From the NCBI GenBank assembly GCA_934654815.1, contig CAKUGU010000029.1, forward strand, positions 1 to 29,226: DNA of 29,226 bases, in the 5' to 3' direction. The notes under the pieces are model-generated. The model made no database searches, was not told the origin of the DNA, and worked only from the letters and a program-made list of their open reading frames with translations. This document shows, piece by piece, positions 6,961 through 14,576 of the stretch (position 1 is the stretch's first letter; each line of letters opens with the position of its first letter). The translations under genes and the position numbers were made by a program. The stretch comes from an uncultured Ellagibacter sp. Its GTDB lineage: Bacteria; Actinomycetota; Coriobacteriia; Coriobacteriales; Eggerthellaceae.

Positions 6961-7503
6961 CTACGTGAAATCGTGGCTTAGGACGATGTCGCCGCAATGG
7001 GCGCCGGACGAGGTGCGTTCCACCCATACGCGAAGAACCCTGCCGTCGCGCACCTCCACCTTCGCCACGCTTCGATGGAAACCGCCGCGCGGGCGGCAGG
7101 GCGAGCCCGGGCACACGACAAGGCTCGCCGGCCGCACCTCCTTCCCCACGACAATCTCAGGGATATGGGTATGCCCATGCACGCACACGTCCGGCAACGG
7201 GTCGCCCGGCGCGAGCGCCCCCGAACCGGCGAACGTTATGCGCACGTCTTGCGGGTAGTGAGCCACGAGAAAGCGCACGCCCTCGATACAGGGACGCGCG
7301 AAGCGCCCCACCACCGCACCGTATTCGTTGAAGTCGTTGTTCCCCAAAACCGCGCAGACGGGCGCGAGCGTTCGCAGTTCCGTTAGGATCGCGGGGTCGC
7401 ATATGTCGCCCGCATGGATGATGAAGTCGCAGTCAGCAAGCGCATTGTACGCTTCAACAGGCAAAACACCGTGCGTGTCGGAAATGATGCCGATCCGTTT
7501 CAT
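6961..7503 (-). CDS. YfcE/MJ0936-family metallophosphoesterase
   Basis: Small cytosolic phosphodiesterase with a dinuclear metal centre. The 180-residue protein shows all signature elements: D9-x-H11 in IISDTHG, D33 in HAGDI, the GNND motif at 54-57, H82 in VAHYP and the late HGHTH at 109-113. The length is normal for YfcE-type enzymes. The ATG at 7503 has GGGAGG about 10 nt upstream and a CTGACA-N17-TATCCT promoter. The gene stands alone, divergent from hsp20. The physiological substrate is unknown for most members. Family assignment firm. Confidence 0.9.
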   Translation of the reverse strand: MKRIGIISDTHGVLPVEAYNALADCDFIIHAGDICDPAILTELRTLAPVCAVLGNNDFNEYGAVVGRFARPCIEGVRFLVAHYPQDVRITFAGSGALAPGDPLPDVCVHGHTHIPEIVVGKEVRPASLVVCPGSPCRPRGGFHRSVAKVEVRDGRVLRVWVERTSSGAHCGDIVLSHDFT

Positions 7504-7540
7504 GCGCCTCGCCTCCCGTTTCTCGATCTGCCTTGCGAAA

Positions 7541-7569
7541 AGGATACCCTGCTTTGCGCCATCTGTCAG
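7541..7569 (-). promoter_or_regulatory. Promoter of the phosphodiesterase gene
   Basis: Minus-strand CTGACA (7564-7569) and TATCCT (7541-7546) are separated by 17 bp, giving a leader of about 30 nt. Confidence 0.55.
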
Positions 7570-7660
7570 GCGCGAGAAAACCGTATTGCATGCCTTTATG
7601 ATTATCTAAGTCGCTTCCACTCAAGTTTCTTTCTACGAAATGTGTCAGATTTGTGACGCA

Positions 7661-7687
7661 TTAGCACTCTCGCTTGACGACTGCTAA
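7661..7687 (+). promoter_or_regulatory. CIRCE operator (HrcA site) upstream of hsp20
   Basis: TTAGCACTC (7661-7669), N9, GACTGCTAA (7679-7687). The left arm is a perfect CIRCE half. The right arm has one change from the canonical GAGTGCTAA. The element overlaps the -35 hexamer, as expected for HrcA repression of heat-shock genes. Confidence 0.9.
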
Positions 7688-7702
7688 GCAGGTGACTATA
7701 AC
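7674..7702 (+). promoter_or_regulatory. hsp20 promoter
   Basis: TTGACG (7674-7679) and TATAAC (7697-7702) with 17 bp between them. The -35 lies inside the CIRCE element. Confidence 0.8.
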
Positions 7703-7721
7703 GATAGTCGAACCAAGGAAA

Positions 7722-7766
7722 GGGGTCCGAGAGAGACCCCGAGAGCGAGGCTCGATGAAACGAGCC
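7722..7766 (+). other. Two leader hairpins in the hsp20 mRNA
   Basis: GGGGTC (7722-7727) pairs with GACCCC (7735-7740), and GGCTCG (7749-7754) with CGAGCC (7761-7766). Both precede the AGGAG at 7777-7781. An inverted repeat, GACTAT and ATAGTC (7694-7709), also spans the -10. The hairpins may stabilise the mRNA or act in a thermosensor, but no pairing that hides AGGAG was found. Confidence 0.45.
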
Positions 7767-7787
7767 CCAAAGAAACAGGAGATGACA

Positions 7788-8240
7788 ATGATGACGATGC
7801 TTATGCCGACTCGCCGCAACTTCTTCAACAACATGATGGCCGATCCGTTCGATGCCTTCTTCGATACCCCGTTCGCCCCGACCACGAAATCGTCCTCGTC
7901 GCTGATGCGCACGGACATCAAGGAACACGATGACGGCTTCGAAATGACCATTGATCTTCCGGGCTTCAAGAAGGAAGACGTCGAGGCCGAGCTGAAGGAC
8001 GGCTACCTCACCGTCAGCGCCGAGACCAAGTCCGAAACCAGCGAGGGCGACGAGAAGAAGGGCACCTGGGTACGCAAGGAGCGCTTCACCGGTTCTTGCA
8101 GCCGCACCTTCTACGTCGGCGAGGATGTTAAGGAAAGCGACATCAAAGCCCGCTTCGAGAACGGCACGCTGATCGTCGACATCCCGAAGCCGCAGCCGCA
8201 GCCGAAGATCGACGAGAAGAAGACGATTGCCATCGCATAG
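7788..8240 (+). CDS. Hsp20/alpha-crystallin family small heat-shock protein
   Basis: ATP-independent holdase that binds unfolding proteins as large oligomers in the cytoplasm. The 150-residue protein has an N-terminal arm (RRNFFNNMMADPFDAFFD) and an alpha-crystallin domain from about residue 40. That domain contains IDLPGFKKEDVEAELKDG, the conserved FxRxF-like block ERFTGSCSRTFYV, and ARFENGTLIVDIPK near the end. The C-terminal IxI-type motif appears as IAIA at the tail. The frame is open upstream, but AGGAG at 7777-7781 suits the ATG at 7788 (6 nt) or 7791 (9 nt), not the one at 7782. CIRCE points to HrcA control. It is followed by two hairpins and a T-run. Confidence 0.93.
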   Translation: MMTMLMPTRRNFFNNMMADPFDAFFDTPFAPTTKSSSSLMRTDIKEHDDGFEMTIDLPGFKKEDVEAELKDGYLTVSAETKSETSEGDEKKGTWVRKERFTGSCSRTFYVGEDVKESDIKARFENGTLIVDIPKPQPQPKIDEKKTIAIA

Positions 8241-8291
8241 CCTCACCTTTTCCACTTACCATTCTTCTTTCCTCCTCTCACACACCTAGAC

Positions 8292-8359
8292 GCCGCGCAT
8301 GAGTCCGACATGCGCGGCAGAAGGGCCTCGCAGCTCATCCCTCTGCGAGGCCCTTTTTT
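8292..8359 (+). terminator. Tandem hairpin terminator of hsp20
   Basis: A 10-bp stem, GCCGCGCATG and CATGCGCGGC (8292-8318), is followed by a 13-bp stem, AAGGGCCTCGCAG (8321-8333) and CTGCGAGGCCCTT (8343-8355), and a run of six T at 8354-8359. The second is a textbook intrinsic terminator. Confidence 0.92.
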
Positions 8360-8406
8360 CATGCCCGGTTCTGGGAGCGATTCGGCGAACCCCTTCAGCG
8401 CGCGCC

Positions 8407-8434
8407 TTGAGAGGCGCATACCACGCGGTATCAT
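8407..8434 (+). promoter_or_regulatory. Promoter of the Nudix gene with a palindrome on the -35
   Basis: TTGAGA (8407-8412) and TATCAT (8429-8434), 16 bp apart, each five of six to consensus. The -35 lies within GCGCCT-TGAG-AGGCGC (8402-8417), a 6-4-6 inverted repeat that could be an operator or chance in GC-rich DNA. Confidence 0.55.
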
Positions 8435-8476
8435 ATCCACGACACGCCAGGACCGCACAAAAACGAGGAGTTTCCC

Positions 8477-9127
8477 GTGGACGCGAAAACAACGAATACG
8501 ATTCCCCAGCTCAAAGATGTGAAACAGGTAAGCGGAGGCTGGATCAACAAGTACGTCCTCACCTACACGCTGCCCGACGGCAGCGAATACGAATACGAGA
8601 GCACGTCGCGCAAGAAGCTCGAAGACTACCGCGCGGAGCTGCTCGCGAACGCCCGCGGCGAGGCGCCCTGCGTCGACGCCGTATGCATCGTCGGGGAGAC
8701 GCGCGAAGGGACGCTTTTGATGGAGCGTGAGTTCCGCTACCCGCTGAATTCCTGGTGCATATCCTTCCCCGCGGGCCTGAAGGAAGCGGGCGAGAGCATC
8801 GACGAGTGCGTCGAGCGCGAGCTGCTCGAAGAGACGGGATACAAGCTGCGCAAGGACGTGGAGCGGCCCTTGTGCCCCTTGCCGCAAGCGCAGTTCTCGT
8901 CGACAGGTCTGACCGACGAGGCGATTCAGATCGTGTTCGCCCAGGTGGAGAAGGCGGGGGACGCGCAACCCGAGAGAAACGAGCTCATCGAGCCTTTTCA
9001 GCTGCCGGTCGGCGAGGTGCGGCGCTTCCTCGACGAGAACACGACCCTCATCAGCACGCGCGCGCAACTTATCCTGGAGCTGTACGCGGCGAAGGCCGAC
9101 GCACAGGCCTCGCAGGTTGAAAGCTAG
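8477..9127 (+). CDS. Nudix hydrolase (ADP-ribose pyrophosphatase-like)
   Basis: Hydrolyses nucleoside diphosphates linked to another group, probably ADP-sugars or oxidised nucleotides, using Mg2+. The complete Nudix box GX5EX7REUXEEXGU is at residues 100-122, with G100, E106, R114-E115, E118-E119 and G121. The upstream FRYPL and FPAGL are typical of the ADP-ribose pyrophosphatase group. The 216-residue length fits. The start is GTG at 8477, set by GAGGAG 6 nt upstream. It converges with the oxidoreductase gene, and the two stop codons share the four bases CTAG at 9124-9127. Family firm, substrate inferred. Confidence 0.9.
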   Translation: MDAKTTNTIPQLKDVKQVSGGWINKYVLTYTLPDGSEYEYESTSRKKLEDYRAELLANARGEAPCVDAVCIVGETREGTLLMEREFRYPLNSWCISFPAGLKEAGESIDECVERELLEETGYKLRKDVERPLCPLPQAQFSSTGLTDEAIQIVFAQVEKAGDAQPERNELIEPFQLPVGEVRRFLDENTTLISTRAQLILELYAAKADAQASQVES

Positions 9128-9696
9128 ACGGACGCGCGCTTGAGCGCGGCGATCTGCTCGCGGGCGCGCTCGATCTGCTCGTTCACATCGACGCCCGCGA
9201 CATCAAGCCCCTCGGCGGCGATCATGCGGACTTCGCCGATGCCGAACATCTCGGCAATGGCGCGCACGTATTCGTACCCGAAGTTCTGCCCCTTCAGATA
9301 CCCGCCCGACGTGGTGATATAGGTCAGCGTCTTCGCGCGGCACATCCCTACGTATTCCGCCTGCCTGGTGAAATGGAAGGTGATGTCGCACACGCTGACG
9401 TGCTCGATGTAGGTTTTGAGCGCGGCCGGGAACGATCGGTCCCAAAACGGCGCGCCGATAACGACGTCGTCGGCCTCGGCGAACTCGTGGGCCAGATCGA
9501 AGATGTCGTCGTCGAACACCCCTGCCGCGACGAGCTGCGAGCGGTAGGCTTGGGATTGCTCGTCGAGCGGCACGAGCTTAAGGCGCTCGAGGTTGACCTC
9601 GTGAACGCCGGGCATGCCGTCGAGATACTCCTGGCACAATTGGAGCGTGCGCGATTTCTCGCCGCGCAGGCAGGCGTTGACGAAAAGCGTGATCAT
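9124..9696 (-). CDS. Flavodoxin-fold NAD(P)H-dependent oxidoreductase (azoreductase-like)
   Basis: Probable FMN-binding cytosolic reductase of quinones, azo or nitro compounds. The 190-residue protein starts MITLFVNACLRGEKSRT, the phosphate-binding loop position of flavodoxin-fold reductases. It contains ADDVVIGAPFWDRSFPAALKTYIEH, matching the AcpD/AzoR and Kef-associated NQO pattern, and TLTYITTSGGYL for the second flavin loop. It is the last gene of a leftward operon, with its ATG only 4 nt after the YerC stop codon and an AAGGA inside the end of that gene. No N-terminal signal. Exact substrate unknown. Confidence 0.85.
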   Translation of the reverse strand: MITLFVNACLRGEKSRTLQLCQEYLDGMPGVHEVNLERLKLVPLDEQSQAYRSQLVAAGVFDDDIFDLAHEFAEADDVVIGAPFWDRSFPAALKTYIEHVSVCDITFHFTRQAEYVGMCRAKTLTYITTSGGYLKGQNFGYEYVRAIAEMFGIGEVRMIAAEGLDVAGVDVNEQIERAREQIAALKRASV

Positions 9697-9700
9697 GGCG

Positions 9701-10006
9701 TTACTTTTCCTTCTTCACCACCGTGTCACCGAGCGCCTCGAGCGCGGCAGCGTAACCGCCTGCCCCGTAGCTCAGGCACTTCGAGACGCGCGCGATCGTA
9801 GTGGCGGACGCGCCCGTCGCCTCCTCGATGGCGGAATAGGGCTTGCCTGCGGAAAGCAGGCGCGCCACCGCGAGGCGCTGCGAGGTCTCGCGGATCTCGC
9901 GGATCGTGAACAAGTCCTCAAGCAGGGCGAACACCGTGTCGTTGTCGTTCAGTTTCGAGAAAACCTCGAGAAGGTTCTCGACTTCGGGCGTCCTCAGCTC
10001 GCTCAT
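9701..10006 (-). CDS. YerC/TrpR-like DNA-binding regulator
   Basis: A 101-residue protein of the YerC/YecD family, related to the Trp repressor fold. The start MSELRTPEVENLLEVFSKL is followed by an all-helical body with LLEDLFTIREIRETSQR. A helix-turn-helix at about 45-80 contains SAGKPYSAIEEATGASATTI and ARVSKCL. The ATG at 10006 overlaps the citramalate synthase stop in ATGA, so the two are translationally coupled. AGGTGGGG lies just upstream. A frame extension to 10096 exists but only inside the upstream gene. Coupling to a branched-chain amino acid enzyme suggests, but does not prove, control of amino acid metabolism. Confidence 0.85.
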   Translation of the reverse strand: MSELRTPEVENLLEVFSKLNDNDTVFALLEDLFTIREIRETSQRLAVARLLSAGKPYSAIEEATGASATTIARVSKCLSYGAGGYAAALEALGDTVVKKEK

Positions 10007-11640
10007 AATCCCCACCTTTCCGAGGGTGCTGCGCCCTCGTTTACCTTCAAGGCCCGCGAAAGGCCGTATTCGATCGAATCGACGAGCGCGTTCCACGACG
10101 CCTCGATGATGTTCTCGGACACGCCGACGGTGCCCCAGCTGCCATGGCGGTCGCTCGTCGTGATGACGACGCGCGTGGTCGCCGACGTTCCCGCGTTCTC
10201 GTCGTCGAGGATGCGCACCTTGTAGTCGACGAGCTCCATATCGGCGACTTCGGGGAAAAACGACGTGATGGCCAGGCGCAACGCCGCGTCGAGCGCGCCG
10301 ACCGGACCCGTTCCCTCGCCCGTGGCGACGATGCGGCGGTCCCCCACGTGAAGTTTCACCGTGGCCTCGCTCATTGCGTCCTTGGCAAGCGCGCCGGTAT
10401 CCTCATGATCGTCCACGATGACGCGGAAGCTCTCCAGCGTGAAATGAGGCTTATAGGTTCCTAACCGTCTCTTTATCAAGACGGCGAGCGACCCGTCGGC
10501 CACCTCGTAAGAGTAACCGCGCGCCTCGCGCTCCTTCACGTCGTCGAGGATTTCCTGGAGCGCGTCGGGGGGCGTGCCCTTTCCCGAAAGGTCGATCCCC
10601 AAGCTCTTCGCCTTCGCGGCGAGCGATGCCTTGCCCGCAAGCTCGCTCACGAGCATGCGCGTCGCGTTCCCCACGTTTTCGGGGCGCGTGTGCTCGTAGG
10701 CCTCGGGGAAACGCGCGATCGCGCTCGCATGAAGGCCCCCCTTGTGCGCGAACGCGGATGCACCGGTATAGGGATGGTGCGTCGGGACCGACGTGTTGCA
10801 GGTCTCGGCGACGAACTGGGCCACGCGCGTGAGGTCGCGCAGATTGTCGGCGCCCACACACGAGATGCCCATCTTCAGCTCGAGGTCGGCGATGACGGTA
10901 AGCAGGTCGGTGTTGCCGACGCGCTCGCCGATGCCGCCCACGGTGCCTTGCACCTGCACGGCGCCCGCGCGCACGGCGACGAGCGTGTTCGCGACCGAGC
11001 AGCCCGAGTCCTCATGGCAGTGGATGCCGATCTGCTGGCCGGGAAGCTCGCTTGCGACCCGGCGGACGGCCTCTTCAACCTCGAAGGGAAGAGCACCGCC
11101 GTTCGTTTCGCAAAGGTCGATCGAGTCGGCACCGGCCAAGCTCGCCTCGCGGATGCAAGCCATCGCATAGTCGGGGTTCGCCTTGTAGCCGTCGAAGAAG
11201 TGCTCCGCGTCGAACACGACGGCAAGCCCCTGTGCCTTCAGATACGCCACCGAATCGCGGATCATGCGCAGGTTTTCCTCGAGCGTCGTTTGAAGCGCGC
11301 GTGTGACCTGGGCATCCCACGTTTTTCCCACAATGGTGGCCACGGAAGCCCCGCAGCCGACCAGATCGGCGAGGCCTTGGTCGTCGCATGCGGCGACGCC
11401 TTTGCGGCAGGTCGACCCGAACGCGGCGATGCGCGCGTGCGAAAGCGGCATGTCTTTCACGCGACGGAAGAACTCGATGTCCTTCGGGTTCGACGCGGGA
11501 AAGCCGCCTTCGATGAAGTCGATGCCGAACGCGTCGAGCCTTCGCACGATGCGCAGCTTATCGTCGAGCGAAAGGTTGACGCCTTCGCACTGCTCGCCGT
11601 CGCGCAGGGTGCAATCGTATGTGAAAACCCGTGATGGCAT
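10003..11640 (-). CDS. cimA: (R)-citramalate synthase
   Basis: Condenses pyruvate and acetyl-CoA to citramalate, the entry to the threonine-independent isoleucine pathway. The 545-residue protein has the HMGL-like barrel signature YDCTLRDGEQCEGV at its start, the GGFPASNPKD strand and the metal-binding HCHEDSG. Its C-terminal LeuA-type regulatory domain includes YKVRILDDENAGTSATTRVV and VGVSENIIEASW, which fits the citramalate-synthase subfamily rather than 2-isopropylmalate synthase. The ATG at 11640, with AGAGGT upstream, is preferred over the frame limit at 11664. It is the first gene of an operon with the YerC-like regulator and the oxidoreductase. A terminator hairpin ends only 22 nt before its start codon, so attenuation is possible. 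Confidence 0.88.
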   Translation of the reverse strand: MPSRVFTYDCTLRDGEQCEGVNLSLDDKLRIVRRLDAFGIDFIEGGFPASNPKDIEFFRRVKDMPLSHARIAAFGSTCRKGVAACDDQGLADLVGCGASVATIVGKTWDAQVTRALQTTLEENLRMIRDSVAYLKAQGLAVVFDAEHFFDGYKANPDYAMACIREASLAGADSIDLCETNGGALPFEVEEAVRRVASELPGQQIGIHCHEDSGCSVANTLVAVRAGAVQVQGTVGGIGERVGNTDLLTVIADLELKMGISCVGADNLRDLTRVAQFVAETCNTSVPTHHPYTGASAFAHKGGLHASAIARFPEAYEHTRPENVGNATRMLVSELAGKASLAAKAKSLGIDLSGKGTPPDALQEILDDVKEREARGYSYEVADGSLAVLIKRRLGTYKPHFTLESFRVIVDDHEDTGALAKDAMSEATVKLHVGDRRIVATGEGTGPVGALDAALRLAITSFFPEVADMELVDYKVRILDDENAGTSATTRVVITTSDRHGSWGTVGVSENIIEASWNALVDSIEYGLSRALKVNEGAAPSERWGL

Positions 11641-11662
11641 GGAAACGGTACCTCTGATACGC

Positions 11663-11702
11663 AAAAACCGACCGCACGGGCGCCTTGTCCCGTACGGTCG
11701 GT
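11663..11702 (-). terminator. Terminator or leader hairpin just before cimA
   Basis: On the minus strand ACCGACCGTACGGG (11689-11702) pairs with CCCGTGCGGTCGGT (11667-11680), 14 bp with one U-G wobble and an 8-nt loop, followed by TTTTT. It probably ends the beta-helix lipoprotein operon. TAGAAT (11704-11709) directly upstream could be a -10 for cimA, which would make this a leader attenuator instead. Confidence 0.85.
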
Positions 11703-11780
11703 TATTCTACTCCAACAGACTAAAGCGCGAGAGTGCGTTTTCGCCTGCGGCGGTTATCCGCGGCGCGAGATGCCGTGGCT

Positions 11781-13802
11781 TTAACGCCTCATCGGCGATG
11801 CTGCGCTCGACGCGGGCGTGGTGCTTGCCGTGACGGCCGTGGACGTGCCGCCCGAGACGGTCCCGGAATCGGCATAGCCGTCGGCGTTCGCGCCTGTGAC
11901 CGTTCCGCCCACGACCACGGAGTAGCTGCCGCCCTCGGCAAGGGCGGGGCTGCTCGCGCACACCATGAAGAACTGCTTGGCGGCCGTAAGCGATGCCACG
12001 ACGCTGCCCTCGCCGTCCACGATGGCGACCGAATCGCCCGCAGCGCCGCCGGTCCCCGTTTCGAAGAGGAACGGCTGGGTGCCGCCCGAGAAGTTCTGGG
12101 CCATGCCGGTCGACCCGACCATGACGACGGTGCCGCCCGTTATCGTCGCCTCGCCGTCGTAGTCGAACGCGCCATCGCCGTCGCTCGTCGTGCCGTTGAC
12201 AAGAAGCACGCCGCCCGTCACCTCCACATTGCCGTTGCTGTCCACGCCGTCGCCCTGGGCGTCGATCACGATGTAGCCACCGTTGATCTGGATAAGGCAG
12301 TCGTCATCGGCCTGACCAGGCGCATTGCCGCCGCCGAAACCTCCCTGGCCGCCGCCTCCACCAGGCTGCTCAGGCGCCTGGCCGTTTTGCGGCGCTCTCT
12401 GTTGCGGTTCGCCACCCTGCGAAGCCTCGCCGGCGCCGCCCGGCATCTCGAGCAGAGCACCCTCGCCTTCCGACGTCGACGAACCGTCGCCCGAAAAATC
12501 CGCCGCACTCGCGTTCAAGGCGTCGTCACTCGCCGCGATATGCGTCGTACCGCCGTTCACGTACACCTTTTCCGCCTCGTAGCCTTCGTAACAGCTCGTA
12601 ACGTCGATGGTGCCGCCGTCGATGGCGAGGACGGTCTCCGCGTGGAACGCGTCGTCACCGGCGGAAACGGAGAACGTCCCGCCCGAAATCGCCATCTCCA
12701 AATCGGAATGGAAAGCATCGTCCCCTGAGGTGATGCTAAACGAGCCGCCGCTCACCCCGATGTAGGTCTTCGCGCGCACCGCCTTGTCGCCGGCCTGGAT
12801 GGTGAAGGTTCCACCCGTGATGTTCACGAAGCCCTTCGTCGCCTTCGTATCCTTGTTCGATTTTATGGCGTCGCCGCCTGCGACCAGGTTGAACGTGCCG
12901 TCGGCTATCTTCACGCTGTCGCGGCCGCGCAAAGCATCCTCGACAGCTGTGGCGTTGATGGTTCCGCCCGTCACGACGAGGTCGTCCTTCGAGCAGATGC
13001 CATGCCGGTAGTTCGCTTCCACATCGAGCGTGCCCGAGCCGTTTATCGTAAGGTCGCACGTGCTGAAAAGCGTCGCGTACGGCTCGTCGGAATCCTCCTC
13101 AAGCGCGTAGTCGGTGCCGTCGGAAAGCGTGTTCTCCGTCCCGTCGGCCAAGGTCACGAAGCACTTGTCGGCGTTCTTCACGTAAATGGCGGGGCCGTCC
13201 TCGTTGCGAATCGAAACGCCTGCGAGCACGATCTGCACCTTCGCATCGTCCGACGCGTCGACGACCAGCTGCCCGTCGGAAAGCGTTTCCGAGACGACGT
13301 AGGTGCCGGCTTGGGAAATCGTCACAGTCGCCCCGTCGGCCGAAGAGCCCTCGCCTTCAACGCTCGCTGACGACCCGGAGAGCTCGATATGGGTCGCCGA
13401 GGAATCGTCATAGCTCGCGTCCGTATCGCGGTTCGAGTAGCTCAAATCGAGGTTGGAAACGTCGAAATCGGCCGCCACGCTTTCGAACGAGGATTCCTCC
13501 GACGAGACCGCGGCAACATCGGAAGCCGAATCCGAGGAATCGACGCTCCCGGAGCAACCGAAGAGGCCCATTGCGAGTGACGCCGCCAACGCGGTCGAGC
13601 ATGCGAGCTTCGCGAATTGAAGAGAGTGCGAGGAAGAAGGCAAACCCGCCCGCACATCGCCCCTGTCGGGCTCTTCGGCAACGCCCAGTCGCTCAAACAG
13701 TCCTCGCTTCGCTGCGGAACTCGCTTTGTGGACGCCGCCGAAGATCCCGACCCCGCATCTCAGCCCCACGACGGCATTCTCGCCGATCGTTCTTCTTCTC
13801 AT
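11781..13802 (-). CDS. Secreted beta-helix (Cthe_2159-like) carbohydrate-binding lipoprotein
   Basis: Probable surface lipoprotein that binds polymers. A hydrophobic stretch ends in the lipobox LFGC (LAASLAMGLFGC), followed by a Ser/Asp-rich linker. A beta-helix built from repeated units follows, such as GGSFSITSGDDAFHSD, GGTFSVSAGDDAFHAE, GGTIDVTSCYEGYEAE and GDGVDSNGNVEVTGG. These GG-x-F-x-I-x-x-GDDAFH repeats match the Cthe_2159/DUF4353 family of calcium-binding, acidic-glycan-binding proteins. A Gly/Pro/Gln-rich insert (around PGGGGGQGGFGGG) splits the helix. The ATG at 13802 follows the DUF4956 stop by 2 nt with GGGGGTG upstream. This leaves about 65 residues before the signal segment, unusually long, so a start further in is possible. 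No enzyme motif seen. Confidence 0.8.
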   Translation of the reverse strand: MRRRTIGENAVVGLRCGVGIFGGVHKASSAAKRGLFERLGVAEEPDRGDVRAGLPSSSHSLQFAKLACSTALAASLAMGLFGCSGSVDSSDSASDVAAVSSEESSFESVAADFDVSNLDLSYSNRDTDASYDDSSATHIELSGSSASVEGEGSSADGATVTISQAGTYVVSETLSDGQLVVDASDDAKVQIVLAGVSIRNEDGPAIYVKNADKCFVTLADGTENTLSDGTDYALEEDSDEPYATLFSTCDLTINGSGTLDVEANYRHGICSKDDLVVTGGTINATAVEDALRGRDSVKIADGTFNLVAGGDAIKSNKDTKATKGFVNITGGTFTIQAGDKAVRAKTYIGVSGGSFSITSGDDAFHSDLEMAISGGTFSVSAGDDAFHAETVLAIDGGTIDVTSCYEGYEAEKVYVNGGTTHIAASDDALNASAADFSGDGSSTSEGEGALLEMPGGAGEASQGGEPQQRAPQNGQAPEQPGGGGGQGGFGGGNAPGQADDDCLIQINGGYIVIDAQGDGVDSNGNVEVTGGVLLVNGTTSDGDGAFDYDGEATITGGTVVMVGSTGMAQNFSGGTQPFLFETGTGGAAGDSVAIVDGEGSVVASLTAAKQFFMVCASSPALAEGGSYSVVVGGTVTGANADGYADSGTVSGGTSTAVTASTTPASSAASPMRR

Positions 13803-13804
13803 CG

Positions 13805-14503
13805 CTACAGCACCCCCTGCGGCTTGAGCACACATGCGCCGAGCGTCACCTTCAGGTTCCCGTTCAGGCAGCGCACCTCGTCTATCAGGCGTTTCTCAAG
13901 CCCGGCCTCGCGCAGGCGCACCGTGTACTCTAGCGTGTAGAGGCTGCCCATGTTGGACGTCTGCACCTCGGTGAGCTCGTGCTCGCTCGCGTAACGGTCA
14001 AGCACCTCGTCGAAGATGCCGTCGAAATCGAGGTCCTCGGGAACCACGATCTTCAGCGTCTTCTCGCTTTCCCGCGGCTTGCCGAAGGGAGAGAGCACGT
14101 ACGCCACGTTCACGATGGCGACGATCGCGGTGAAGAGCACGGCGAGGCCCAGAAAGCCCATGCCAGTCGCCAAGCCGACGGCCATCGCCAGAAACACGCT
14201 GCCGATGTCCTTCGCGCTACCGGGAATCGAACGGAAGCGCACCAGGTTGAACACGCCCATGACCGCGATGCCGGCACCGAGGTTGCCGTTCACGAGCGTG
14301 ATAACCATCTGCACAATGAGCGGCAGAAGCGCGAGCGTCACCACGAAGTTCTTCGAGTATTTGTGGCGGAACATGTAAACGCACGCAATAATCGCGCCGA
14401 GTACGATCGACGCGACGCTGCACAGAAGGAAGCTCTGCGCGGAAACCGATGCGGCAACCGAGTCCGTGCTTCCGAACACGGACGAGAAAACAAGGTCTGA
14501 CAT
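13805..14503 (-). CDS. DUF4956 membrane protein
   Basis: A 232-residue protein with three or four N-terminal membrane segments (LLCSVASIVLGAIIACVYMF, FVVTLALLPLIVQMVITLV, a pair around VFLAMAVGLATGMGFLGLA) and a soluble C-terminal ferredoxin-like half from about residue 145. The loop NLGAGIAVMGVFNLVRFRS is a strongly conserved-looking feature of DUF4956 proteins. The family has no established activity, but it is repeatedly found beside VTC-domain polymerases, as here. A channel or anchor for polymer made by the neighbour is an inference. The ATG at 14503 has AAAGGA 6 nt upstream. It lies 73 nt after the polymerase gene and 2 nt before the lipoprotein start. Confidence 0.87.
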   Translation of the reverse strand: MSDLVFSSVFGSTDSVAASVSAQSFLLCSVASIVLGAIIACVYMFRHKYSKNFVVTLALLPLIVQMVITLVNGNLGAGIAVMGVFNLVRFRSIPGSAKDIGSVFLAMAVGLATGMGFLGLAVLFTAIVAIVNVAYVLSPFGKPRESEKTLKIVVPEDLDFDGIFDEVLDRYASEHELTEVQTSNMGSLYTLEYTVRLREAGLEKRLIDEVRCLNGNLKVTLGACVLKPQGVL

Positions 14504-14576
14504 GGGAATCCTTTCATAACAATGGGAAATGCAGAATCAAAGGCGCCGCTCAGCGGGCGACAACAAGCAAAGACCC

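Noticed and set aside
7605..7625. ACTCAAG, a half-site of the HAIR (HspR) element near hsp20
   Set aside because: The partner half is only about four of seven matches; CIRCE explains the regulation better.
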